Of a stretch of DNA of 50,000 bases, positions 36,187-48,182 are shown in pieces. Source of the stretch: Cryptococcus deneoformans JEC21 (taxonomy: Eukaryota; Basidiomycota; Tremellomycetes; Tremellales; Cryptococcaceae); assembly GCF_000091045.1 (NCBI RefSeq), contig NC_006685.1:1028701-1078700 (forward strand). Reading direction: 5' to 3'. The first letter of the stretch is position 1, and each line of letters begins with the position of its first letter. Position numbers and translations under genes: made by a program. Under the pieces are notes generated by a model that searched no databases, had not been told where the DNA came from, and saw nothing but the letters and a program-made list of their open reading frames with translations.

Positions 36187-38127
36187 GGAGGTCAACCTTG
36201 CCCGTTTGTGGGGAGGAGATCGGTCGGTGATGGTGGGTGTGTGCGGAACGGGCGGAGAGGAGTACAGCGGGGGCAACGAGTCTGAAGCGATATGTCAGCT
36301 GTGATTGGGGATATGGGATGGCAAAGACGAAACAGCGGCCGCCGTTGCAAAGATGCGCTGACGAAAGCCGGGGAATTTCGTCTCTCCAATGAGGTGAGTG
36401 GCGACCCACCTTTAGTCACCTTTGCTTCGGTATCTGGATACGCTAGCAAGAGGAGACGCTCTACTTTAGCTCTAGATGACGGACGCCTTGGTCAGCGGAA
36501 CGCGGAATGTGTGGGCTGTACGGCTTGGGGCAGGAGGCTCGGCTCTGCACGTGGCTGGGTGGAAGGAAGATGTGAAGTGGAGAAAGCGAGGTGAGGTGGA
36601 AGCAGAAAACAAAGACCTGACAGTACGCGCAGTTAGAGCATTGTGTCGCAAACGAAAACTGGCGATGCCCGACGCAAGCAACACAGGGCGAGGGTGGAGC
36701 GCGCGTATTAGGTAACAACACAACTATAACCTTGTTCTTTTTGTATTCTAAGCTACTTTTTTGCAACTGTATTTTCCTGCCGACGACCATCGATGGGCTG
36801 CCCAAAAGTGCCATTCTTGCGGAGGAGACTACTTGTTCCCTCCTTCTTTGCGTTGACTTCCGCTACTCCTACTTGGTGGGAGCGCTATTAATCGCTTCCC
36901 GCATGTTGATTGATGCCTCCCGACTCCTCCCTCGCCTGTCTTCTTCTTCTCCCTTGTATTCTTTATTATCTACTGTGCTGCCCATTGACCTACTGATCTT
37001 CTGCCTGTTACATTACTGGCAACAGATCTTGCTTATTTTCCATGCCTTGAGCTTAGCGTAGCTGGTGCTAGTTGATTGCTGCTGGTCGGTGCGTTGTGCG
37101 TCCGTGCCCTACTGCGTCAGTCCTGCCCCTGCCCCAGCACCCTACACCCTGACACTTGACATCTGACATCTGACATTTCCTTTGTTTCCCACATTACGCA
37201 TAAAATGTAAAGATAGCGACTGGAGGACTCTTTTCGCCGAATGGATTATTGGGATGGCAATACATGTACACATCTAAACTGGACTGCGACTCGTGTTTGT
37301 ATGCATATCATTATTTCACCCGAATCATAAATAACAAGCGTACAGTTCACTCGAGATTCCGCTGCTGAATGTCCGTCCTGACATGTTAGTTGAATGTGCT
37401 GTATCTGTAGAATGCATCTAATTATTGAGCCCGGGCGGTAAATAATTATGCATCACAGAAGATGTTCAAAGAGCTTTTCCTGATGCGGCAAGATGTTCAG
37501 TAGCAGTGGCGAGCACTACGAGTAACACTTTGTATCGCTGACTTTTGAAGAGGTCACCGCAGTTCAGAAGACTACCTTTTTTTTCCTTTCACAATCAATA
37601 AAAGTATTACTGCTCTTCTGTTGTATCGTCAAGATCTCCCATGATTGTGCTGCCCATTCGAGGAAGATAGTTTTTCCAAGGATGCCGCTTGACTTGTAGC
37701 TGTTCACTAGCCACGATCCTTTATGCCCGTTGAGGGTCAATTCCAATAGTTCCAACAAAGGATGGCAACTTGTGGGTAAACGTATCAAAGGTAAGTCAGA
37801 CGCTAAATCTAGATGCGATGCTTTTTTGCTTTGTACTCCATTCGGATCGCTGTAGTAATATCGTGAGAACGGTTAAGACAGCGTTTCAAACACACATAGG
37901 AGTAGCACCACAGTGGTTGAGACGCATTAAGAGATAAATGTCATATGTATAGGTTATAAAAAAGCAATTGACAGACAATCCACTGGACACTGTCTCTCAT
38001 TCGTCTTTCGAGTTGAACTCGTATCTTTTGTTTGACACAAAAGACGGCACACATTATCTCATCTCACATCCCTTTATCCCTCAAATTAGCAGTGTAAGCC
38101 AACACGAAGTGATCTAATAGAGTCAAG
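36187..38127. other. 1.9-kb divergent intergenic region, TCO1 / SUR7-like
   Basis: It holds the two promoters. The 36187-36281 part keeps the TCO1 frame open and ends at a splice-like CTTCAG, so a 5' UTR intron or a longer N terminus is possible. A 7-bp tandem (TGACATC, TGACATC, TGACATT) sits at 37157-37177. No protein-coding exon could be supported. Confidence 0.5.
37157..37177. repeat. three-copy TGACATC tandem
   Basis: Three head-to-tail 7-mers with one mismatch in the last copy, within the TCO1 / SUR7-like divergent region. TGACAT-like repeats could bind a factor, but no function is known. Confidence 0.5.
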
Positions 38128-39455
38128 ATGATTACCTTGAAAAAAACGTTCAATCACCCTCTGATTTCGCAACCGTTCCTTTCTCTTGGTCTCACGTCCC
38201 TGGCCTTGCTACTCTTGGTTCTGGTGTTGTTAAGTGTACCTGGGCCGATCAAGGGTATGTACTGGTTCAGTGTGGAAGGTCATGGCATAACCGATGGGCC
38301 TCTGAGCGCTGGTGTTCTTGGGTGGTGTTGTAAGTCGGATCCTTCTACAAAGGCAAATATAGCAGTCCGCTTGCTGACCTGATAGTCAGTACAAGGCACG
38401 TCAAACTGCACTTATGCGCCCCTTAGGTAAGCGACTTCCCTTCATCCGCACGGCAGACAACCTTAACCGGGTGACTTAGTGAAAACGCATATCTTTCCAC
38501 CTTGATCAACACCGGTGAAGCACTAACTGTTCGCATCATGCTCCCCCTCGCTTGTTACTGGATGATCGTCGTGATGGTCCTCTGGGTCTTGCTCACCGTC
38601 CTTGTACCTTTCGGCTACCGTATTCGAGATCTCGACAGCATTACCAGACACCTAAGGTTTGCTATTGTAGAAGCTTGCGTCCTCTGCGTGAGCCTTTTCG
38701 GTAACGTACTCTGTTGGCTGGCTTTTGGATTGGGAAGGTCCGCATACTTGAGCGTCCAAAACGGCGGGGGTGACCCTAAAAGTGGTCGTGCTATGGAAAC
38801 GTAAGTCAGTTTCAGATTCCCTCCACCTGAACTTGATTTGACCTCGTCCCTTACAGCACTGCTGTCGCAGCTCTCCTCTCACTTCTCTCCTTGGGTACAG
38901 CAATCAGGGGTCTTGACCTTCGACTTCGGGGTGCGCAAACCCACTGGCGAGAGGAAGCCGTTATGGTCCGCCGTCGTTCTATGGCACTCTTGGCTTCTGG
39001 CGCAGCCCGTCCAGAGGATGCTGCCACCTTGGGAGTCACCGGAGATTTTTGGGAGAGGAAAGATAGTCAGCGATGGTCCACCAATAGTTCAGATGTCCCT
39101 AGCTACACTGCAAACAACGGAGCATTGCAACATAGAGATAATGAGCTCAAGACTGGCTATCGGCCAGACATAGAGAGAGGCGAAGAAGAGGAAATAGATG
39201 TCAAACTAGAGGAGGCTAAAAGAAATTCAGTTGATCAGATCCGAAGAACATCGTGAGTAATCATTTGTTGAACAGGATCAGTCCAAAGACAGCTGACCCA
39301 GTTCGTCCGTACAAGGATCCACGACTCTCCCTATGATGTCGCCAACGGAACTGTTCCCCCCCCAAACTAGGCAACGAGAAGCAAACACGCGAAGCAAGGT
39401 CAGATCCTCGTCAACAAACATTGCTTTTTTACCGGTCGACATCAACTTGCAATAG
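38128..39455 (+). CDS. four-TM SUR7/PalI-like membrane protein
   Basis: Exons 38128-38329, 38390-38426, 38480-38800, 38857-39252 and 39302-39455; 369 residues, all phases consistent. The layout is that of the SUR7/PalI (claudin-like) group. There is a membrane helix near the N terminus (FLSLGLTSLALLLLVLVLL), then an outer loop with paired cysteines (GWCLQGTSNC), three further helices (IMLPLACYWMIVVMVLWVLL, the VEACVLCVSLFGNVLCWLAF helix, and the AVAALLSLLSLG helix), and a long polar cytoplasmic tail rich in Glu, Ser and Arg. Such proteins sit in eisosome-type plasma-membrane domains or act in Rim/Pal pH sensing. Which of the two applies is not decided by sequence. The last exon is the least certain, because other acceptors lie close by. 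Confidence 0.78.
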
Positions 39456-39700
39456 AGATAAATGTTATCTCTGCACTCTCCGAAATTTGACTTGTGATGA
39501 AGAATTATCCTATGATCAGTTATATAGTTAATTTCAAAGGATCATAGATACAATTCAACTTTCCCGGAAGTTTCCATGGACGGTTTGCATCATACGGTCA
39601 GTTCCGCAGTGTGCACAACATCCTTCTAAAATTGAGAATGTTCAGTCGATGGCATGAAACATGAATCGTCGTTCTCCATGTATATCTCCTCCTAAGCAGG

Positions 39701-40909
39701 TCATCGTTGATACGAAAGCGCCTGTCCTTGATTTTGTTGGCCTTGGCTTTGAGCCTGATTTTGACCATTCACGGGGACACCACCAGGGCTTTTCTGCGCC
39801 TCCTTTCTGGCCGCCTCCTCTCGAATGACATCATCCGCCAGCTTGGTAAGTTCGAGAACGTTGGCGTCGATGGTAAAGTCTTCCGCCGTTCTTTGCCTAA
39901 CCCATGTTCGGGTATCGAGGTATGCGAATGGACCACGGATCCAGTTTGGTTGCCCACTGGAACGATCGGCTTTGGAGAGATCGATGCTTGCGAGAGTAGG
40001 AGAGGTAAGCCATGTTTGTAATTCTGTGTGATAACGCCATCCTCGGGCATACCTGAACTTGTATTAGGCACAGCTGGTACACTACGAGCATACTTACAGT
40101 TCCTCCGCGACCCGGAGCTGCAAAACATCTTGAGGAGACATATAAAAAGCAAGGAAAAGAGTATCTTCCGCGAAGTTTTGCAATTTGGACTCTACAGGAG
40201 GCGCATGGACGTAATAGCACTGAGGAATGTGGAATGATTCCTCAATTTGAGGTGGCGGTAATGAGTTGGGCTCTGCCCATGGGGTGACAAATGTAGGATA
40301 GAGCGCTCTGGGCAGATTCGTCAGTAAAAGCTCGAAAGTGAAATGTTCCTGGGCTTACTCCTCGCTGTTTATGTCCACACCCAGTTCCTCCAAATCTTCT
40401 CCAAACACCATCATGCCGCGATCCGTCTTGTTCATATGCATTTGGATCTCAAACAACAGCGCCTTCAAACCCCATCTATCCACCGGGGAACTCAGGATCT
40501 GCTGTACTGGCCGTACCACAGGTTCTGTATGTCTTGGTGACTGTCGTTGCCATGAATCAGTTGTAGATGCTGGCCCGCCTATCCCTGATTGAGGGTGAGG
40601 TGGATTGGTTGAAGGAGTCGCATCTGCGGATTGAGATGCACTTGCATTGCTTGTACCGTTGGGTAATGGTGAAGGGGAGGAAGGGATGGGTTGATGTACG
40701 CTAGACGGATTCCGAAAAAAGTTGGCCATCTATCCATAACTTGTTAGTTAAAGCCATCATCGTCATCCACTGAACACTAACACGACCGTCCTTGCTTTCT
40801 GAGGATGCTCCGAGAGCAGGAAACTCTTCTGTCAAACCTCCATTCGATTGGGACGGAGCGCTCGCCGTTGGACCAGATATTCCCGGCGGAGGTGCAGGGG
40901 TGACACCAA

Positions 40910-40940
<31 letters not shown>

Positions 40941-41252
40941 CATATACAGGTGCTGTTGTTGTTGTAATTGTGAGTTCTGATGGCTTGCGTTGGCTGAACT
41001 CTGGCCGCCTTGATTTTGAGCGATGTAGCTCGAATTGTGCTGATTGTGTGATCCAAGAGCAGGAAAATCGTTTGGATCTATCATTAATCAACATCTACTC
41101 CTATTCTTACATGACATGACTGCTTGTCTCTTTTTGAAATACTCACCAGAGCTTCGAACGCTAAACCCCGGAGGACCGTTTCTTGGATAGCCTGCGATTC
41201 TTGATGTTGGTGGTTGCTGAGTTGCTTGCTGGCCTGCTGTCGCGTAGAACAT
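39701..41252 (-). CDS. NOT2: NOT2 subunit of the CCR4-NOT complex
   Basis: Exons (minus): 41147-41252, 40782-41077, 40359-40729, 40098-40307 and 39701-40052; 444 residues. NOT2 pairs with NOT3/NOT5 and helps the CCR4-NOT deadenylase control mRNA decay and transcription. Seen: two DFPALG/EFPALG-type motifs near the N terminus, a polyglutamine tract, then the NOT-box (DRWGLKALLFEIQMHM, DLEELGVDIN, LYPTFVTPWAEP, YYVHAPPV, LFLAFY, ELYARGWRYH, LTSPTL). The C terminus is Gln/Asn-rich after the NOT-box. The intron at 40730-40781 uses a GTTAGT donor and a textbook CTAAC branch. The start at 41252 is the nearest ATG giving a sensible N terminus; a further upstream exon cannot be excluded. Confidence 0.93.
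40911..40963 (-). repeat. CAG/CAA polyglutamine tract in NOT2
   Basis: Ten glutamine codons (40911-40940) and four more (40952-40963), mixed CAA and CAG, separated by MYLH. The mixed codons would slow slippage, but copy number may vary between strains. Confidence 0.85.
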
Positions 41253-43140
41253 GTTAGTTGGAGTAACGTTCCACTGCAGTGGTGGGACGAGAAGGAATGC
41301 TGTTAGGAAGAAGGCGAGATGAAAGTAGAGAACAGTACGAGTTGGCTGTACCAGATGCATAGTACCTGGGTAAGACACCAACAGTCTATGGCACGGCGAT
41401 TGCGGGAATAACGGTGTGGCACTTGTTACACCTCCCTCGTTGTAGCCATTATTATTATTACGTTTTACTGCATGCTACACCACTGTCATTTCATAAACAC
41501 CGTACCATGGTCAGCCGGCTCCGTATTGCAGTGAAGCCTAATACTGACAACCTACCCATCATAGTCATCAGAGTTACGGTATACCGCCAACACACAGCTG
41601 GAACAGCGTACGCTTCCTTTCGCTCTCGCCGTATTTTTTTGCTGTATATACTGACATACTGCGTAGTGCACGCAAGATACACCGGTACTGGACATGCTGA
41701 CACCACAAAATAGTTCGTACATTAATGCCCTTATGGCGACAAGAAACTAATGATGTCCAGTGAATGGCTTACACACCAACACCGTGATACCCTTGCATCC
41801 ATCGTCGGCCATCCCCCTCTTTTGGCGTATTTGTCAGTCGCAGACGGCGAATGTCAGGCAAGAGAAAGATTTGAAGTAACGGAGGTGAGAGGATTCATCC
41901 TGCCCTCGCAATAGACTAGATGGCTAAAGTTCTCAGAAAATGTTACAACCCTGTGGGAAACCGCCAGGGAAGACAGAGGAGTAGTCCAGATTGGGCGGAA
42001 ATTCTGACAAACGAAGTGAAGCAACATGTTGTATGATCAGCAGTATAGAATATGAAAGCCCGATGACTATCGATTGGCAAAGCGTCCGCCATTTGTATCG
42101 TTCTGTAGGCTTGGTCTTGATACGGGCGTGCCAAGTGTTTTATGGACACATGAGAAGTGCCCGTATTTAAAGAACTAGCCTTTGGGTAGCAATGTACTAC
42201 TTGTACTTGTATTGTATTCATCATCTGAGTAGCTGTATTCTAACGTTTCCTCGCTTTGCAGTTCAACAACCTACGTTCAGATCTTTCTCCCTCTGAGATG
42301 GAACGATGATCCTTCTCCTCCTCTATAAAGAGCCATGAGTCTGGCTAGTTAACCAAAACAATCTTAAGTGATAATAAGCAACCATATCAGCATTTATCAT
42401 CTGCCATATTATATGACGGACTGTTACGCTGTCTGCCACAGCAATAACTATGAGCATGCTGTAAGTAGCGGTAACTGCATGCATGCAGCCGCGAGCTGCG
42501 AGTTGTTGTCTCATTCTTTTTTCTCTTCGCCGAACATTTTTGTACCTTTATTTAATATTTTCCTTCGAGGTATCACGTCAATATACCACAGCACAATCTT
42601 GTTGTTAAAGATGCATTGAAGCAATCCCGTATCTCTTGCGTTGCTGTCCGCCTTTTCTGAGCGGGATGTGCATGGTAAGATGTGAATGCTCTTGCGTGCT
42701 ATCCAACCACGACGAAACGTCTTACCTTCGCAAGAAGGTTGTCATTTCGCTCGTAATATGAAAGGAATGGATCTTGTTAATACGTGGAAAAGGTTTTCTA
42801 AAAGTATCGTAAAAACGTTGAGGAACAAATAATAAAGTCCATGTGCATCATCAGGAAATACGGAAACAAAAGGCTGATCACAGTCATAGTTATCGTTGAG
42901 ATGTCTCAACAATCATATAAAGGAAAGAGTGTTACTACGTGCTAATACTAATGCCACGAAAGATAGATTGACCAATATTTTTTTGAATCATATCAAGCAA
43001 GAAATTAGAATTGAGATGATATGATACAGTGGCCCGCCATATATGAGCCCGACTTCCACTGCTACTTCACGACACCACAACCACAACGCTCCTCTTCCGA
43101 CTCTGCACACCGACCGATCCCCTCCACAGCAGAACAGCGC
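41253..43140. other. 1.9-kb intergenic region upstream of NOT2
   Basis: It holds the NOT2 promoter and the 3' UTR of the heparinase-like gene, both minus strand. A perfect 14-bp palindrome lies at 42475-42488. Small open frames (for example 41943-42224) have no recognisable content. Confidence 0.5.
42475..42488. repeat. 14-bp perfect palindrome CTGCATGCATGCAG
   Basis: The sequence equals its own reverse complement and contains two overlapping GCATGC cores. It lies in the spacer between two minus-strand genes. It could be a factor site, but no factor is assigned. Confidence 0.5.
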
Positions 43141-46140
43141 TTAATGACTAGTTAAACTCCAGTCGTCAAGAGCGACATTGTTCACGCTGTCTATCGCAGT
43201 GAAATTGCTCCCCCACTGCGGCGTCAAAAGCACCTGCAGACTGAAGGTTCCTCCATTGGGCACGTCGACTACCAACACTGTCACACCATCGTTGGGCTGG
43301 TCGGCATCCATTGTACCAGTAGGAAGAGCCGGGTCACTGCTCGATCTGGTAGGTTCAGCGGTGCTGAATGATGCACCGGAAGGACCTTGCACAATAGATG
43401 CAATAAGGGTTTGCTCAGAGAGAGTGAGAGTGGCGGTAGCATTGTTGGTGGTGATGGTGGCGTTTGTGTGCATTCGCCATTGAAGGTTAGGAACATCGGT
43501 AACGTCGTCTTGAATAAGGACTTGTTGACGAGCATTGAGGTAACGAATACCCCGTTTGACAGTGCTGTAAGTGATCGGAAGTCAGAGGGTTCTTTCAGAT
43601 CCGCAGAAAAACACACAAGTACTTACTAATTGTAAGCAGTAGACATGTCAGTCCAGAAGTACGCAGTGTCGTCAGACTCAAGTTGGAATGACGGAGCGGC
43701 ACCTTGCGCTGTACCTGAGGAGCCCCAATTACCCGTGGGTGTGGCATTGACATTCTGGTTCTGATCGTTGATGAGGAGGGTATTCTGGCCCTCGGTCCTC
43801 TTTCGATAGTACAGCCACCTCTCAGAGTTCTGCTCCTCACTACTAAAGTAGCCATCGGCGAGATATTGTCCAGAACCAAGCTCACCGGCCCATCGTTGAC
43901 CCATAGCATCAAAGACAAAGTCTCCAATGTCAAGATCGCCATGGGTCTGATGATCAGTGAGTTTACTTGCCTTCATGGCCCAGTACGAACCTTCATTTGT
44001 CGCCCAGTTGGATCGTGCGGTAGCCCACCGACCATTTTCGTCGTCAAAGTAACGATCAAGGGGAAGGCCATCCCACCAGGTTCCACTTAGGGCAGGGTTG
44101 TACCAGAACATACTCCAAGGTTCAGAAGCATCGTAATGGTCTCGCTGGTACAACGCGTAACGGGGTTCGTTAAAAGTATTCGCCCACAAAAGGAGGGAGT
44201 TGGCGGTTGACGAGTACTTGTTGGGTCCGTGATCACCATAGTTGAAAAGTGAAGTCATACCTTGGACGTAGATGTGGAAAAGGGAGGTAAGGTTCCAACC
44301 GGGATTGGACTCAGGGAGACCACGATCATCACCATAGGAGCTTTGAAGCGCATTGACCAGCTCAGCAGCCCCAGTGGTACCAAAGTACCAGTAATTGGCA
44401 GTCTCAGCCCATGTACCATCACTATAGGCACCCTGGAAGCAGTTATTCCAGGCGTCCGGCACGGCGAGGTCAATGACTTGTTGCGCAATGCCAGTGGGGT
44501 CGCGGTCGACAATGGCAACTGCCGCCTGGATTAATCCACCATTGCAAACACAATTCCAATTACCGTTGACTTCAGAACTGCCAACGCCAGTACCGGCCCA
44601 CCAGTTGTAAGATGATGCAGACGTGTTGCCTGAAAGAACAGCGTGGCCAAAGGAAAGACCAAGGTTGAGCATAGACCACATAAGAGCATCTCGTTGGTCG
44701 TCCGTCCAGAAGTCGTAAAGCCAGTCGTAACCAATGGCGAAAGCCGCACAGAATTCAGCGAGATCGAGGAAATGAGCAGGATTCCAACGAGTGCCGTCAG
44801 CACCGAAAGATACATCAGAGTTGTTACCCGCAGCGGTCTGATCCAGAGTCAGCGACTTGTCCAAAGAAATAGACGACTTATACTTACAGTCAACTCAAGC
44901 CAAACTCGATCGGCGTATTTCGTCTCATTGGTGACCTTGTACGCATAGGCCCAGTTCTTAACCTTCAACTTAATTTCTCGGGCAACATCCAGTACACCGG
45001 ATCCATCAAGGCCGCCATCAGGGATATACGGCGTAGGATCATCACCAATTGTGTCACTAGCATTCTGCACAATGGTGGCGTTCCAATATTTGAGGTAGGG
45101 ATTATTCTGGATAAGACCTCCATGGGTAAGCGCATCCCACTTGTAACCAGGCGCCAGACGGGGATGTGCTCGCATGCCTTCTGTGGAATTGGAAGGCGGA
45201 CTTGGGTCGTCCGGCCAAGAGTCGGTAGAAGCGGGGTCTGAGATTACTGTTGGGGCAGAATACCCGGAGGTAGCAGTCTGAATTTGATGTCAGCATACCA
45301 TCTGCGGCCGTCTCACTTATGCAAGATTACTCACTCCTGTAGCATATACAGGTAACATGTATGTGTCTGTAGCAACAGCCAGATACTGCTCGCCATTCGC
45401 ACCAGTATTGGTAGCAGCGGTGTTGGCGCTGGACACACCGCTGGGCAGAGCAGTATTTGCGTTAGACGCGCCGGTAGTTGCGGAAGATGAATCATCAGAG
45501 GAAGTGGAGCTGTCATTGTTGTCACTGGACGCTCGGGAGCCGAGAACGCCACCTAACACGGCCGCGAGGATTATACAGATGAGGAGCACAGGCAAACCTA
45601 TCCACAGCCACTTATTGCGCTTTTTCTTGGGTTGAAAGCCCCCGGCACTACCGGCATAGCCCCCTGACCCAGCAGCCGCATTGGGATTGGCTGATGACAT
45701 GAGATAAGCTTTGGTAGACACGTGTGGCGACAATGGATAAAAAAGGCAGGTAAAGCAAATCCGCGAGGATGCAAGAATTCGTTGCAATGAAAGGACGAGT
45801 AGCGAGGTCACGGCAGCATAATTTGATTGCCGACAAGAAAAGGATCAGGATTTGATTCGCATAGAAAAAATTTGACAGAAAGCAGGACACATCGGACAGA
45901 AGATTGGCGTAAAGAGAAAAAGACGCGTGACAGAGACGAATGCGCGTAAAGTGGTACACGAATGAGCATACGATTTTTTTAGCGGTATGTTCAGAGTGCA
46001 GACTCACAGTTGTTGCCATAATCGCCACCGGCAGCGCCACGAGGATTGTCACTGTACCCTCCGTAATTTGGTGTTGGACCGCCGTACGAATTACCATAGC
46101 CGGCGCTGTCGCTGTAAGGCGCCTGTTGATAATGCGCCAT
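43141..46140 (-). CDS. membrane-anchored heparinase II/III-like protein (putative polysaccharide lyase)
   Basis: Exons (minus): 46008-46140, 45335-45690, 44888-45277, 43627-44837 and 43141-43564; 837 residues. A Gly/Tyr/Asn-rich cytoplasmic head leads to KKKRNKW and one membrane helix at about 71-93 (LWIGLPVLLICIILAAVLGG), so it is a type II protein with the enzyme outside or in the secretory lumen. A Ser/Thr-rich linker follows. Then comes an alpha/alpha-toroid with NWNCVCNGG (385-394) and YSDGTWAETANYWYFG (431-446), and a beta-sandwich start with HQTHGDLDIGDF (589-600). These are heparinase II/III-like signatures, known for eliminative cleavage of uronic-acid polymers. Substrate and activity are not shown by sequence. 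The first intron is 317 nt, far longer than the others. Confidence 0.82.
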
Positions 46141-46653
46141 GTCGCGTCGAGAGAGAAGGCGATGGGATGAAAGAGTGTGAGCGTTTGACGGTTGGAGAGG
46201 AGGAAGAACGGGTATATGAGTCTAGAAGGAAGGACGTATATGTATACAATCAGGAGAGATATTTATAGCTGACGTATTTATGAGAGCGGCAGAATGAAAG
46301 GCAGAAAAGACTGAAATGATAAATATATAGAATCCAGCGCGCGATGGGGGAAAGGGAACTAGGCTCAGGGTGCAGGCGGGAAAGGGGGACCAACGCGCGC
46401 ACCGCCACAGAAATAGAATACAACACGTGACATATATAGCCCGGAACTAAACTTATCCCTCACTTACCTTTTAAATTTATTACGTTTGTGGCAACGAGCA
46501 ACGATTCGATGCATTTCAAAAGAGTCATTTGAGTTGTTGCTTGCCACTTCGTGCATGCCTTGACGTATGTACAGTATACATTCATAGCAAGTTGTCTCTT
46601 GCTGTTTTACCTATCCCTCACTGAACTACAACAAAGCGCCGTAACTACACGCC
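46141..46653. promoter_or_regulatory. divergent promoter, heparinase-like / PQ-loop genes, with a CACGTG box
   Basis: Two start codons face apart over 513 bp. CACGTGAC at 46424-46431 is an E-box of the type used by bHLH factors such as Cbf1, Pho4 or SREBP; a TATATA-like stretch follows at about 46433. Which gene responds is unknown. Confidence 0.5.
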
Positions 46654-47624
46654 ATGCCTCCGATCAATCCAGCTGTTCTCAGCAATGTATCGGGCTACAT
46701 GTCGATCGCCCTTTGGGTCGTCGTCTACAGCCCCCAAATGTGGGAGAACTACCAGCTCAAATCTGGTGAAGGCCTTTCAGTACCGTTTATCATTCTGTGG
46801 TTACTAGGAGACATTACAAATTTGTTTGGTGGCATGATGGCGCATCTGTTACCTACCGTCATAATCCTTGCCGTCTATGTAAGTCATTTACAAAGTAAAA
46901 GGTTCCGCTTGCCTGCTCATGTACTTAACTCCAGTATACTATTTGTGATTTGGTCCTGCTTTTCCAAGTTTATTACTATCGTCGCTTCCCATCACCCAGC
47001 GCTCACCAGCATATCACATCTGATGAATCCACCCCTCTTCTCCCAGAACCTCGGCAGCCCAAACCTCTTTTGCCCCCACTTATCGAATACCCAGTGTTGC
47101 TTGGATTCGTTTTGCTTGCTGGTGCTGGTGCTTGGTTCCTTACCGATCGGGATGAAGTCCACGTCCCCGAGGATCCGGAAGTGACTATCGAATGGAAGAG
47201 CCAGGCTTTGGGCTGGGCAAGTGCCGTTCTATATTTGGGCAGTCGCATACCCCAGATTGTACACAATTAGTATGTCGCGATTGACAGAACCTTCAAAATC
47301 CACTAACAATCATGTTTGATAGCAAGACAAGGTGCGCCGGTCTTTCGCTCGCCATGTTCTTCTTTGCGATCTCCGGCAGTAAGTCTTCAAGTGCTTTCTT
47401 AGAAGCTGGTCTGATTCCTTTAAGATATAACCTATGTACTTTCGATCCTTCTCAAGTCTCTCAATCCTCGCTGGATCCTCGCCAACGCTCCCTGGCTCGC
47501 CGGATCTGGCCTGACAGTTTTTCTCGATCTATTTGTCCTTGCCCAATTCGCCATATTTAGCTGGCAGGACGAGAGGAGGAAAAAGACGTCTGGTGAGGTA
47601 GACAATGAGGAAGAGGATGGATAG
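46654..47624 (+). CDS. PQ-loop vacuolar transporter (Ypq/RTC2-like)
   Basis: Exons 46654-46878, 46935-47269, 47323-47378 and 47425-47624; 271 residues. The protein has two PQ-loop repeats, YSPQMWENYQLKSGEGLS early and SRIPQIVHNYKTRCAGLS late, with the conserved Pro-Gln at each turn, and about seven membrane helices (ISGNITYVLSI after the second loop). Yeast Ypq1-3 and human PQLC2 move basic amino acids across the vacuole or lysosome membrane; this is the likely place and task. The acidic tail (GEVDNEEEDG) faces the cytosol in that model. All introns are in phase. It shares a promoter with the heparinase-like gene. Confidence 0.9.
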
Positions 47625-48182
47625 ATAATCTGTAATCTGTATATTGCATGTCCCATGTCCAAGTATACGCTTCTTCAAAGTTTGCCGGGCTTTGGAAACA
47701 CATGAATTCAGACGATTATTTCTGCCATGCATTTCGTCGTTAAGATGGTCACGTGACTTAAATAGAGAAGAGCCAGAAAGATAAAAGATGATGATGTTTC
47801 AGCTTCGCGTATCAGGTACGTAGGGAGTCGGCAGGCCGCGGCGGCGGAGCCTCCTGAAACTTGAGATGATGTAGTTTGTGTTTAGAGGACGCGCAATTTT
47901 ACTATACGCACTGTATTATCTACCCCGATGTATTACCGTCTTTCTATTGTCGGATTCTTACTTGTTATTCCCTCTCCGTCGCTCGAGAACGACCCTTTCG
48001 CCTAGCATCATCTCATCCGACCTGAAGGCAACCCAGCAGATAGGCCCGTGTACAGACGAACACACTCCAGGCTCGCCACGACAACGTAACGAATCATGCT
48101 TGCCGCCGAGTCGTTGCGGCCTGTCTACCAACATGCAGCCACATCACATGCAAACATAGGCCCGAGCAGTAGTTTTTCAAGT
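47625..48182. promoter_or_regulatory. upstream region of the last gene, with GTCACGTGAC
   Basis: GTCACGTGAC at 47748-47757 is a perfect 10-bp palindrome around a CACGTG E-box. It lies about 430 bp before the ATG at 48183. The 5' part of the interval should also hold the PQ-loop gene's 3' UTR. No coding region was seen. Confidence 0.5.

Noticed and set aside
36732..37061. 109-codon plus-strand frame in the TCO1 / SUR7-like spacer
   Set aside because: It begins at TTG, is Leu/Ser-rich from pyrimidine runs, and has no known domain.
41943..42224. 93-codon minus-strand frame between NOT2 and the heparinase-like gene
   Set aside because: No domain, no introns to support it, and random composition.
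43141..46140. Idea that this gene is a GH81-type beta-1,3-glucanase
   Set aside because: The HxxHxDxxDIGDF and toroid signatures fit heparinase II/III-like proteins and not GH81.
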